This document shows positions 43,926 through 52,165 of a stretch of DNA of 64,000 nt, one piece after another. The DNA is taken from the NCBI GenBank assembly GCA_022826005.1, contig JAJDVT010000063.1, positions 124,001-188,000 on the forward strand, written 5' to 3'. The position numbers were made by a program, and so were the translations under genes. Below the pieces are notes generated by a model that saw only the letters and a program-made list of their open reading frames with translations, searched no databases and had not been told where the DNA came from. The stretch is from Gemmatimonadota bacterium (GTDB taxonomy: Bacteria; Gemmatimonadota; Gemmatimonadetes; Longimicrobiales; Gaopeijiaceae). The number at the start of each line of letters is the position of its first letter. The first letter of the stretch is position 1.

Positions 43926-45497
43926 TCAATCGACACCGGTGCTGCCGAAGCCTCCGGATCCCCTCGACGTGGCAGAGACGCTGGAGACATCCTCCAGACG
44001 TGGAGCCACGTAGCGGCTGAAGACGAGTTGCGCGATCCGGTCGCCCCGGCGGATTCCGACCGTCTCCGGACCCAGATTCTGCACCAGAATCCGGAGTTCC
44101 CCGCGGTAGTCCGGATCGATCGTCCCCGGACTGTTCGGCAGGGTGACCCCGTGCCGGAATGCCAGTCCCGACCTGGGCCGAACCTGGCATTCCACGCCTT
44201 TGGGAAGCTCCATGACCAGCCCCGTGGCGATCGCGTGTATAGCACCCGGGTGAAGTTCGAACTCCTCGCAGCTGCGAACGTCGTGCCCGGCCGCTCCCGG
44301 CGTCGCGCGCTCCGGCAGCGGAAGATCCGGGTTCGAAGCCAGGCGCAGGAACCTCACCGCATCCGGCGCGTCCGCCACACGGGTGGAGGCCTGCGGATCG
44401 GCCGGAGAGCATTCGATCCCGAACGCCTCCGCCACGCCGGGGTGCGTCACCTTGCCGCGGGCGACGTTGATTCCCCGCGCCAGGTCGGGGTCCGCCGCGC
44501 AGGCCTGGTGCCACCCGAGCCCGGCGAGTTGCAGACCGTACGGCAGGGTGGCGTTGGTGAGTGCGAGGGTGGATGTGCGGGGCACCGCGCCGGGGATGTT
44601 CGCCACGCCGTAGTGAACGATGCCATCGACCTCGTACACGGGATCGCTGTGCGTCGTTGGCCGGACAGTCTCCACGCATCCCCCCTGGTCGACTGCCACA
44701 TCCACGATGACGGACCCGGGTCGCATGGTGGCCAGGTCCTTCCGCATCACCAGCTTCGGCGCCTTGCCTCCGGGCACCAGAACCGCCCCGATCACCAGGT
44801 CGGCGTCCCTGAGCTGCTTGCGTACCGCGTACCGGGTGGAGTATAGCAGGTTCACGTTGGCGGGCATCACCTCGGCCAGCTCCCTCAGGCGTGGGAGCGA
44901 GATGTCCATTACGGCCACCCGCGCGCCGAGCCCGGCCGCCATCCGCGCCGCGTTGGTTCCGACGACACCGCCGCCCAGCACGAGGACCTTCGCCGGAAGC
45001 ACCCCGGGAACCCCCCCGAGAAGGATGCCGGACCCGCCGGAGGGCCGCTCCAGGTACTTGGCGCCCTGTTGGACCGCCATCCGCCCGGCGACCTCGCTCA
45101 TTGGCGTGAGAAGCGGGAGCTCTCCGTGTTCGGGCCCCACCGTTTCGTAGGCGATGGCCACCGCGCCGCTCTCGATCACGGCCCGGACAAGGGGCTCGGA
45201 GGCGGCAAAGTGGAAGTACGTGAAGAGGATCTGCCCCTCGCGCATGAGCGGCCATTCGGCGGCCACCGGCTCCTTGACCTTCATGATCATCCCTGCGCGG
45301 GCCCACACCTCTTCGGGCGTCTGCACCATCCGGGCACCCGCCTGCTCGTAGAAGTCGTCGGTGAAGCCGCTGTGGTGGCCCGCCCCGGCCTGCACGAGCA
45401 CGCCGTGCCCGGATCGCGTGAACGCTTCCGCTCCGGCCGGGGTCAGCGCGACCCGGTATTCACTATCCTTCAACTCAGCGGGGATACCTATGAGCAT
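43926..45497 (-). CDS. ald: In-frame fusion: alanine dehydrogenase + dUTPase
   Basis: Single open frame of 523 residues. Residues 1-373 are alanine dehydrogenase (L-Ala + NAD to pyruvate + NH3): MLIGIPAELKDSEYRVAL with R15, VKEP with K75, YFHFA with H96, and the NAD loop VLVLGGGVVGTNAARMA (G175-G180); the domain ends VTHPGVAEAFGIECSP, the normal Ald C-terminus. Residues 374-523 are a complete dUTPase with all five motifs: PGAAGHDVRS, RPRSGLA, NSPGTIDPDYRGELRI, RRGDRIAQLVF and RGSGGFGSTG. GTG 44378 would yield a 150-residue dUTPase, exactly the usual size, but no stop codon separates the two and no strong ribosome-binding site precedes the GTG. The ald ATG overlaps the M16 gene by 10 bp. Either a genuine fusion or two proteins from nested starts. 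Confidence 0.9.
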   Translation of the reverse strand: MLIGIPAELKDSEYRVALTPAGAEAFTRSGHGVLVQAGAGHHSGFTDDFYEQAGARMVQTPEEVWARAGMIMKVKEPVAAEWPLMREGQILFTYFHFAASEPLVRAVIESGAVAIAYETVGPEHGELPLLTPMSEVAGRMAVQQGAKYLERPSGGSGILLGGVPGVLPAKVLVLGGGVVGTNAARMAAGLGARVAVMDISLPRLRELAEVMPANVNLLYSTRYAVRKQLRDADLVIGAVLVPGGKAPKLVMRKDLATMRPGSVIVDVAVDQGGCVETVRPTTHSDPVYEVDGIVHYGVANIPGAVPRTSTLALTNATLPYGLQLAGLGWHQACAADPDLARGINVARGKVTHPGVAEAFGIECSPADPQASTRVADAPDAVRFLRLASNPDLPLPERATPGAAGHDVRSCEEFELHPGAIHAIATGLVMELPKGVECQVRPRSGLAFRHGVTLPNSPGTIDPDYRGELRILVQNLGPETVGIRRGDRIAQLVFSRYVAPRLEDVSSVSATSRGSGGFGSTGVD

Positions 45498-46852
45498 GTC
45501 TCGCCGCCTCCAGGTTGAACTTCCGCCCGCACCGATGGACCCGCGCCCTCCGGACCCAGGCAGAGAACGAATTGGCACTCCGGATCCATCACATCGGCGG
45601 CCACGCGCAGGATGTCGCTCTCGGAAACGCAGTCGATCCTGCGGGTCACTTCGTCCACCGGGATGAAGGCTTCGCCCACCAGCGCAAAGCCGGCCAGACG
45701 GTGGAGGCGCGCCACCGGGGACTCGAGAGACAGCACCACCTCTCCCTTGACCTGTTCCCGGGTCCTGCGGAGTTCCCCGCCGCCCAGACCATCGCTCGCC
45801 AGCGCGCCGTACACCTCCCGCACTGCCCCGAGCGCAGCGGAGACACAACCGGGGCGGGTGCCGAGATACGATCCGCAGACCCCGGCCCGCCGATAGAGGG
45901 ACTGGTAGGAGTATACCGAGTACGCGAGCCCCAGCTCTTCCCGGATCCGCTGGAAGAGCCTTGAGCTCATTCCCCCGCCCAGGGCCGCCGACAGGAGGAT
46001 CAGCGGATACCGGTCGGGGTGGGACTGTCCCCGGGTGGGGTGGCCGAGCACGATGTGAACCTGCGCCGAGCTCCGCGAAACGGTTGCGGTTCCCCGTGCC
46101 GGCGGAGGCGGCGGGTCAACGGCCGCAACCTCTTCGCCCGGCTCCATGTTCCCGAAGCACCGCTCGGCCAGCTCGACGAACTCCGTATGCTCGACGGCTC
46201 CCGCGGCCGCAACCACCAGATTCGCTCCCGTATAGGTGCGATCGTGGAGCCTGGCGAGGTCGGTGCGGGACACCGCGGCCACGCTGTCCCGGCTTCCCAG
46301 GATCGACCGGCCGTACGGGTGCCCCCCCCACAGTCCATCCCCGTGCATCTCGAAGACGAGGTCGTCGGGCGTGTCCTGCACCGCCGCGATCTCCTCGCAA
46401 ACCACCTCCTTCTCGTGGTCGACATCCGTTTCGCGAATCAGCGGGTGTCTGACCAGATCAGCGAGCACGTCCAGCGCCTCCGGCAGGTGGTGGCCCAGGA
46501 CCCTGGCCTCGAACCCGGTGTGCTCCCGGGCGGTGTATGCGTTGAGCGATCCCCCGATGCCCTCGATTGCCAGCGCGATGTCGCGGCCCGAGCGGCTCTC
46601 CGTGCCACGAAACACGACGTGTTCGAGCAGGTGGCTCGCCCCTGCCAGTCCGGCCGGATCCAGCGCTGCCCCCTGGCGGACCCAGACTCCGGTGGCAACC
46701 GAGCGGACCCCTGCCATCGCCTCGGTCACGACCTCGACGCCGTTGTCCAGCCGGGCGGACCGGTGTCCGCCTAGCGTGGCGGCGTCCCCGGAGAGCGTCG
46801 TTCCGGCCGCCTGGGAGCCCGCCGGTCCCCGTTCGCGGGGGCCGAGGCTCAA
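45488..46852 (-). CDS. M16-family zinc metallopeptidase (processing-peptidase-like)
   Basis: 454-residue single-unit M16 peptidase. Zinc motif HxxEH in AGASHLLEHVVFRGTESRS, distal Glu in EKEVVCEEIAAVQD, then GHPYGRSILG, and the second domain with HIVLGHPTRGQSHPDRYPL, LGGGMSSRLFQRIREELGLAYSVYS and a C-terminal helix. Resembles PqqL/mitochondrial processing peptidase beta and the YmxG protein encoded next to pnp in Bacillus. No signal peptide seen, so cytoplasmic. TTG start in a TTGA overlap with the pnp stop. Confidence 0.95.
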   Translation of the reverse strand: MSLGPRERGPAGSQAAGTTLSGDAATLGGHRSARLDNGVEVVTEAMAGVRSVATGVWVRQGAALDPAGLAGASHLLEHVVFRGTESRSGRDIALAIEGIGGSLNAYTAREHTGFEARVLGHHLPEALDVLADLVRHPLIRETDVDHEKEVVCEEIAAVQDTPDDLVFEMHGDGLWGGHPYGRSILGSRDSVAAVSRTDLARLHDRTYTGANLVVAAAGAVEHTEFVELAERCFGNMEPGEEVAAVDPPPPPARGTATVSRSSAQVHIVLGHPTRGQSHPDRYPLILLSAALGGGMSSRLFQRIREELGLAYSVYSYQSLYRRAGVCGSYLGTRPGCVSAALGAVREVYGALASDGLGGGELRRTREQVKGEVVLSLESPVARLHRLAGFALVGEAFIPVDEVTRRIDCVSESDILRVAADVMDPECQFVLCLGPEGAGPSVRAEVQPGGGETCS

Positions 46853-48987
46853 GAGTGCGCCGGGGCGGCCCGTCTCCGCCCCTGCCGGGACTCATCCTCT
46901 TCGGCCGCGGCAGCCCGCATGGACAGCCGCATGCGGCCCTTTTCGTCGATCGACAGCAGCTTGACGCGCACGAGGTCGCCGCGGTTCACCACGTCCTCCG
47001 TCTTCCCCACCCTGTGGTCGGCGAGTTCGGAGATGTGGCAGAGCCCCTCGACGCCCGGCATGATCTCCACGAAGGCGCCGAAGGTCGTCGTATTCTTGAC
47101 CGGGCCCTCGTAGATGATCCCGACCTCCGGCTCCTGGACGATGGCCTCGATCATCTCGCGCGCCCTCGCGCCGGCCTCGCCCGAAACGGCGGCGATCTTC
47201 ACGACCCCGTCGTCGTCGACCTCGATGGTGGCGCCCGATTCCTCCTGGATCGCGCGGATGGTCTTGCCCTTCGGGCCGATGATCTCGCCGATCTTCTCGG
47301 GGTTGATCCTGATGGAGACGATGCGCGGGGCGTATTCCGACAGGTCGTCGCGGGGAGCCTGGAGCGCGGCGTCCATGCAGTCGAGGATGTGCATGCGGCC
47401 CTTGTGGGCGCGCTGGAGCGCCTCGTCGAGCAGCTCCACGGTCAGGCCGTCGATCTTGATGTCCATCTGGATGGAGGTCACGCCTCTGCGCGTTCCGGCC
47501 ACCTTGAAGTCCATGTCCCCGAGGAAGTCCTCCAGGCCCAGGATGTCGGTGAGGACCGCGGCCCGCTCGCCGTCGGTCACCAGTCCCATCGCCACGCCGG
47601 CGCACGCCGCCTTGATCGGCACGCCGGCGTCCATGAGCGACAGCGACGCCGAGCACACCGACGCCATCGAGGACGAGCCGTTCGACTCGAGGATGTCCGA
47701 CACGATGCGGATCGTGTAGGGGAAGTCGTCGTACTCGGGGAGCAGCGGCTGGATGGCCCGCTCGGCGAGCGCCCCGTGCCCCTTTTCGCGGCGGGAGGTG
47801 GACCGGATCGGCCGCGCCTCCCCCACCGAGAAGGGCGGGAAGTTGTAGTGCAGCATGAAGGACTTGGTGATCTGTTCGGCGGAGTCGATCGAGTCGATCC
47901 GCTGCTCGTCCCGGGAGGTGCCCAGCGTCACCACTCCCAGCGACTGGGTCTGGCCGCGCGTGAACAGCGCGGAGCCGTGCGTTCTGGGCAGCACGCCCGT
48001 CTCGCAGTCGATGGCGCGGACGTCGTCCATCGCACGCCCGTCGGCGCGCACGCCGTCGTCCAGGATGCGAGCCCGCATGCACTTCTTCTCGATCGACCGG
48101 ATCACGTCCGAGATGTGGCTCTCGGCGGCGGCTCCGTCGGGATCCTCGCTCTGCAGGGTGTCGCCGATGTCGGCGGCGATCGCGGCCATCGCCGCGGACC
48201 GCTCCTGCTTGTCCCCAATCCGGAGCGCCTCGGCGACCCGGTCCCCCGCGAGCTCCTCCACCCGGCTCCTGACCTCGGCCGGAGCCTCCCGCGGCTCCCA
48301 GGCCATCTCGGGCTGCCGGCGGGGCGCGATCAGCACCTCCTGGATGTCGATGAGCTCCCTGATCGCCTTGTGGGCGATCACCAGGCCCTCGAGGATCTCC
48401 TCTTCGGGGACCTGCATCGCGCCGCCCTCGACCATGACGATGGCCTTGGCCGTGCCCCCGACGACGATGTCGACGTCGGCGTACTCGAGCTGCGTGAAGG
48501 TCGGGTTGACCACCCAGTTGCCCTGAATGCGGCCGATGCGGACCGACGCGACCGGGGTCCGGAAGGGGATCACGGAGGTGTTGAGGGCGACCGAGGCTCC
48601 GATCAGCGTCAGGACGTCCGCGTCGTTCTCCTGGTCCGCGCTCAGAACCTGCGCGTGGACCTGGGTCTCATTGTAGAAGCCGTCGGGGAACAGCGGCCGG
48701 AGGGTCCGGTCGGCAAGCCTGGCCGAGAGGACCTCCTTTTCCTGGGGCGCGCCCTCCCGCTTGAAGAAGCCGCCGGGGATCTTTCCGGCCGCGTAGGATT
48801 TCTCCCGGTACTCCACCGTAAGCGGGAAGAACGGGAGGTGGGTCTGCTTGTCCTGGACCGTCGCGGTCACGAGGACTACGGTGTCACCGTATTGTACGAG
48901 GCAGGCTCCATGCGCGAGACGCGCCATCCGGCCCGTTTCCAGGACCAGACGCCTGCCGGCGAATTCACGTTCGATTCTCTCTGTCAT
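46849..48987 (-). CDS. pnp: Polyribonucleotide nucleotidyltransferase (PNPase)
   Basis: 712-residue phosphorolytic 3'-5' exoribonuclease of the RNA degradosome. Two RNase PH domains (LETGRMARLAHGACLVQYGDTVVLVTATV; GVLPRTHGSALFTRGQTQSLGVVTLGT; PFSVGEARPIRSTSRREKGHGALAERAIQPLLP), KH domain IGPKGKTIRAIQEESGATIEVDDDG and S1 domain TTFGAFVEIMPGVEGLCHISEL. ATG 48987 has GGAAGAG upstream. Sits after rpsO as in many bacteria, with a hairpin between them. Confidence 0.98.
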   Translation of the reverse strand: MTERIEREFAGRRLVLETGRMARLAHGACLVQYGDTVVLVTATVQDKQTHLPFFPLTVEYREKSYAAGKIPGGFFKREGAPQEKEVLSARLADRTLRPLFPDGFYNETQVHAQVLSADQENDADVLTLIGASVALNTSVIPFRTPVASVRIGRIQGNWVVNPTFTQLEYADVDIVVGGTAKAIVMVEGGAMQVPEEEILEGLVIAHKAIRELIDIQEVLIAPRRQPEMAWEPREAPAEVRSRVEELAGDRVAEALRIGDKQERSAAMAAIAADIGDTLQSEDPDGAAAESHISDVIRSIEKKCMRARILDDGVRADGRAMDDVRAIDCETGVLPRTHGSALFTRGQTQSLGVVTLGTSRDEQRIDSIDSAEQITKSFMLHYNFPPFSVGEARPIRSTSRREKGHGALAERAIQPLLPEYDDFPYTIRIVSDILESNGSSSMASVCSASLSLMDAGVPIKAACAGVAMGLVTDGERAAVLTDILGLEDFLGDMDFKVAGTRRGVTSIQMDIKIDGLTVELLDEALQRAHKGRMHILDCMDAALQAPRDDLSEYAPRIVSIRINPEKIGEIIGPKGKTIRAIQEESGATIEVDDDGVVKIAAVSGEAGARAREMIEAIVQEPEVGIIYEGPVKNTTTFGAFVEIMPGVEGLCHISELADHRVGKTEDVVNRGDLVRVKLLSIDEKGRMRLSMRAAAAEEDESRQGRRRAAPAHS

Positions 48988-49053
48988 CTTCTCTTCCGAT
49001 TACTGCCGCTGATGTCCCGCGGCGGGGGTGGTCTGCGGCACTACGGAAGAATC

Positions 49054-49069
49054 ACGGCCGGGAGGCCGT
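49054..49069 (-). terminator. Hairpin between rpsO and pnp
   Basis: ACGGCC and GGCCGT (49054-49059 and 49064-49069) make a 6-bp stem with a 4-base loop, 15 bp after the rpsO stop on the minus strand, followed by a weak T-rich stretch (GATTCTT). Position matches the partial terminator / RNase III region between rpsO and pnp in E. coli. Confidence 0.45.
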
Positions 49070-49084
49070 CTTCGCTCTCGTCCG

Positions 49085-49345
49085 TCAATGGCGCAGTCCG
49101 AGGTCCTTGATCAATTCCCTGTACCCGTCGACGTCTTTTCGCTTCAGGTACTCGAGGAGCCGCCGTCTGCGGCCCACCATCTTGAGGAGGCCGCGGCGAC
49201 CGTGATGGTCGTGCTTGTGGGCATCGAAGTGACCCCGGAGGTGATTGATCCTCGCGGTAAGGAGGGCGATCTGGACCTGGGTGCTCCCACTGCCGTTCTC
49301 GTGGGGCTGATACTTCCTGACGATCTCTTGTCTGTCGATACCCAT
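49085..49345 (-). CDS. rpsO: 30S ribosomal protein S15
   Basis: 86-residue ribosomal protein that binds 16S rRNA early in 30S assembly. [58 protein letters not shown] and [11 protein letters not shown] are the conserved blocks. Slightly shorter than the usual 88-89. ATG 49345 with GGGA 7-8 bases upstream. Often autoregulated through its leader. Confidence 0.97.
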   Translation of the reverse strand: MGIDRQEIVRKYQPHENGSGSTQVQIALLTARINHLRGHFDAHKHDHHGRRGLLKMVGRRRRLLEYLKRKDVDGYRELIKDLGLRH

Positions 49346-49430
49346 CACTGTTCCCGTATTTTCGTATCTCCGCAGTGGATTGGAGCCGCGCGGGAAGGCG
49401 CTGCTGCAAGCGGATGTTCGCCGGTGTCTC

Positions 49431-49466
49431 CGGGCGGCGGACCGCCGCCGAAGAACTCGCCGCCCG
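49431..49466 (-). promoter_or_regulatory. Structured leader between ribF and rpsO
   Basis: CGGGCGGCG (49431-49439) and CGCCGCCCG (49458-49466) can form a 9-bp stem; alternatively GCGGCGG-A-CCGCCGC (49434-49448) pairs with itself. Two mutually exclusive folds 86-120 bp upstream of rpsO in a 236-bp spacer that otherwise holds nothing. May be the S15 autoregulatory structure or the ribF terminator. Confidence 0.35.
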
Positions 49467-49581
49467 AGGGAATCCGGCCACCAGACGACACAGCCCTTAA
49501 TCATAGCGGCGTTCGCCGGGAACACAAGTTCCGGGCCTCGGCCCCGTGCAGCGGCCTGCCGGCCCCGGCGTTCGTCCGGGT

Positions 49582-50541
49582 TCATACGGGGGCTGCCAGG
49601 ATCGCCCGGGTCCGCTCCACGTCCGCCCGCATCTGCTTCTTGAGCGCCTGCACCTTGTCGAACGCAGCGACCGGCCGGAGGAATTCGACGAGTTCCAGAC
49701 GGATTTCGTGGCCATACAGCTGGCCATCGAAGTCCAGCAGGAAGACCTCCACCGTGGTGCCGGCCCCGGGGAAGCTGGGCCTGGGTCCTATGTGGAGGGC
49801 GCCCATGTACCGGCCCCCTGCAACCGAGGCATGGCACGCGTAGATTCCCGCCGCTGGAACCAGCTTGTCCACGCCGGAGACGCGGATGTTGGCCGTGGGG
49901 AATCCCAGCTCGCGGCCGCGCCCGTCGCCGCGCACGACGATTCCCGTCAGGGGGTAGGGCCGGCCCAGGCCGCGGTTCGCGTCGGCGAGCCGTCCCTCCT
50001 GCAGCGCCCGGCGGATCGAAGTCGAGGAGATGGCCGCGTCACCGGCCTGGACGGCGTCCACCACGTCCAGCGCGAACCCGCATTCTGCCGCGATGATGCG
50101 GAGCGTGTCCACGTCACCGGATCTTCCCTTTCCGAACCCGTGATCGTAGCCGATGACCAGTTCGCTCATGCCCAGCCGCGACAGCAGCAATTCGGTGACA
50201 AACCTGCGGGGCGAGTACTCCCTCAGCTCGGGAGTGAAGGCCACAAACGCGACGTAGTCCAGAGGGCTCTCTGCGAGCACGGTCTTCTTTTCGTCGGGGG
50301 TCGTGAGGAGCGGTGGGGCCGCTGCCGGCCGGACGATGCGCAGCGGGTGCGGGTCGAAGGTGACCAGCACGCTCCGTCCATCCACGGCGGCCGCGCGGGC
50401 TCCGATCTCCTCCAGCACCCTCCAGTGGCCCAGATGCACACCGTCGAAGGTCCCTACCGTGACGATCACGGGACGGTTGTCGCGTGGCAGCCCCGACGGA
50501 CCACCATGGAAGACGGTGGGACCGCGCTCGGACTCAGACAC
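49582..50541 (-). CDS. ribF: Bifunctional riboflavin kinase / FAD synthetase
   Basis: 319-residue enzyme making FMN and then FAD. N-terminal nucleotidyltransferase: [19 protein letters not shown] (GxFDGxHxGH), [23 protein letters not shown] and [12 protein letters not shown]-terminal kinase: [48 protein letters not shown] and [29 protein letters not shown] 50541 overlaps truB by 8 bp and gives the family length; longer frames upstream are truB shadow. Confidence 0.96.
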   Translation of the reverse strand: MSESERGPTVFHGGPSGLPRDNRPVIVTVGTFDGVHLGHWRVLEEIGARAAAVDGRSVLVTFDPHPLRIVRPAAAPPLLTTPDEKKTVLAESPLDYVAFVAFTPELREYSPRRFVTELLLSRLGMSELVIGYDHGFGKGRSGDVDTLRIIAAECGFALDVVDAVQAGDAAISSTSIRRALQEGRLADANRGLGRPYPLTGIVVRGDGRGRELGFPTANIRVSGVDKLVPAAGIYACHASVAGGRYMGALHIGPRPSFPGAGTTVEVFLLDFDGQLYGHEIRLELVEFLRPVAAFDKVQALKKQMRADVERTRAILAAPV

Positions 50542-51439
50542 GCAGAAACACCTTGCCGGGTTCGATGAGGCCGTCGCGCATCCCCCCAACCGCGACGAGT
50601 TCACCCCCGGGGAGGACGAACGCCACCGGGCCGTGAGCAGGAGCCGTGCGCGTGCGGGACTCACCCGCGGGTATGCGCCGGCCCTGAGCCAGCAGCGCCG
50701 CCTCCTCCGGGAGCACTTCCACCGTGCCGAGGTGTGTCAGCGCCGATCGCGGCTCCACCCAGGCGTTGGCGGCCCACGCGCCTGCGCGCAGGGCGGAGGC
50801 CGGGGCCGCGTCGCGAAGATGGAAGGAGCCGACCCGGGTTCTCCGCAGCGCCGTGAGGTGGCACCCGGTGCCGAGTCGCCCTCCCAGTTCGGCGGCGAGG
50901 CTGCGCACGTAGGTACCACTCGAGCAGACGACGCGAAATTCCACCTCGGGAAGGTCGGCGCCGAGCACCTCGAAGCGCCGTACGCGGACCTCGCGGGGCG
51001 ATATCTCCACCCCTTCCCCGCGACGCACCCGCCGATGGGCCGGTACGCCCCGCACCTTTACCGCCGAGTACACCGGCGGCGTCTGCATGATGATCCCCTC
51101 CATCCCGGCCGCCTCGGAGCGGATGCGCTCGGCCCGGATTCGCCGCCAGCGGTCGTCACGCGCAACGCACGTGCCCTCCGGGTCAAGCGAATCGGTGGTG
51201 ACGCCCAGGCGAGCAGTGCCCTCGTATTCCTTGTCCAGCCGCACCAGGTACTCCAGCAGGCGCGTCGCACGTCCGATGCCCAGCACCAGCAGGCCGGTCG
51301 CGAAGGGGTCCAGCGTGCCCGCGTGACCGATCTTCCGGACGCCGAGGGCACGCCGCGCGTCCGCCACCACATCGTGCGAGGTGACTCCGCCCGGCTTGTC
51401 GACCAGCAGGAACCCCATGCGCTCCGCGCGCCCGCTCAC
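50534..51439 (-). CDS. truB: tRNA pseudouridine-55 synthase
   Basis: 301-residue enzyme that makes pseudouridine 55 in the T-loop. GFLLVDKPGGVTSHDVVADARR, the catalytic Asp in KIGHAGTLDPFATGLLVLGIG, EYEGTARLGVTTDSLDPEG, QTPPVYSAVKVRGVPAHRRVRRGE and CSSGTYVRSLAAELGGRLG are present; a short PUA-like tail follows. GTG start in a GTGA overlap with rbfA. Confidence 0.97.
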   Translation of the reverse strand: MSGRAERMGFLLVDKPGGVTSHDVVADARRALGVRKIGHAGTLDPFATGLLVLGIGRATRLLEYLVRLDKEYEGTARLGVTTDSLDPEGTCVARDDRWRRIRAERIRSEAAGMEGIIMQTPPVYSAVKVRGVPAHRRVRRGEGVEISPREVRVRRFEVLGADLPEVEFRVVCSSGTYVRSLAAELGGRLGTGCHLTALRRTRVGSFHLRDAAPASALRAGAWAANAWVEPRSALTHLGTVEVLPEEAALLAQGRRIPAGESRTRTAPAHGPVAFVLPGGELVAVGGMRDGLIEPGKVFLRV

Positions 51440-51834
51440 CGGTCCCCCGCCTTCGAGCCGGGCTCGGGATCGCCTCCCTCTCCGCCCCGGTCACCGGGCA
51501 GCACCTCCCGCAGGATCGCCTCGATCCTCTGTCCCGCCTCGATCGATTCGTCCCGGTGGAAGCGCAACTCGGGCATCCGCCGGATGTGCAGTTCGCGGCT
51601 GATCACCGAGCGGAGAAACGGGGCCGCGCGCCTGAGCGCCGCCATCGACTCGGCCTGCTCCTCGGCGGAGCCGTGCACCTCCACGAAAACGCGCGCCAGC
51701 CACAGGTCGGCGGTCACATCGACCCCGGTGACGGTGACGGCTCCCAGCCCCGGGTCGCGCACCAGGCTGTCGATCTTGAGCGACAATTCGCGGCGCAACT
51801 GCTCTCCCAGGCGGGAGCGGCGATGCCGCGACAT
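51436..51834 (-). CDS. rbfA: 30S ribosome-binding factor A
   Basis: 132-residue cold-shock assembly factor with KH-like fold. MSRHRRSRLGEQLRRELSLKI, DPGLGAVTVTGVDVTADLWLARVFVEVHG, AAPFLRSVISRELHIRRMPELRFHRDESIE are typical. An acidic/Gly tail of about 25 residues is extra. ATG 51834 shares a TGATG junction with the DUF503 gene. Confidence 0.95.
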   Translation of the reverse strand: MSRHRRSRLGEQLRRELSLKIDSLVRDPGLGAVTVTGVDVTADLWLARVFVEVHGSAEEQAESMAALRRAAPFLRSVISRELHIRRMPELRFHRDESIEAGQRIEAILREVLPGDRGGEGGDPEPGSKAGDR

Positions 51835-52112
51835 CAGAGCCGCTCACTGGTGTTCGCGATCACCACGGCGTCCCGCGCGCCCGCCACCAGCCGGTCGACC
51901 GAAGCGAGGATCGAGTCGGCCTGAGCGGAGTGGGCCGCCAGGAAGACCACCGAGATGCGTGCCCGCCCGCGCTGATCCTGCAGTCCGGACTCGGCAACCG
52001 ACACGTTCAGGCGGGAAAGCCGGTCCTTGAGCGACCGCAGCACGGAACGCTTTTCCTTGAGAGAGCCGGAACCCGGCAGCACCAACTCCCAGGTGGACAG
52101 CGTCACGACCAT
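51834..52112 (-). CDS. DUF503 (YlxP-like) protein
   Basis: 92-residue protein of the DUF503/YlxP type, found between infB and rbfA in many Gram-positives. STWELVLPGSGSLKEKRSVLRSLKDRLSRL and NVSVAESGLQDQRGRARISVVFLAAHSAQADSILASVDR match the family. Thought to take part in ribosome maturation; exact function is not known. ATG 52112; 53 bp after infB. Confidence 0.88.
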   Translation of the reverse strand: MVVTLSTWELVLPGSGSLKEKRSVLRSLKDRLSRLNVSVAESGLQDQRGRARISVVFLAAHSAQADSILASVDRLVAGARDAVVIANTSERL

Positions 52113-52165
52113 TGCCGACCTGCCGGCTTCATGCTGCAGCTTTTTCCACGGGCCGCCCGCCCTCG

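Noticed and set aside
43708-44013. Plus-strand frame starting in repeat A
   Set aside because: Runs antisense into the dUTPase domain and reads as basic low complexity; no ribosome-binding site.
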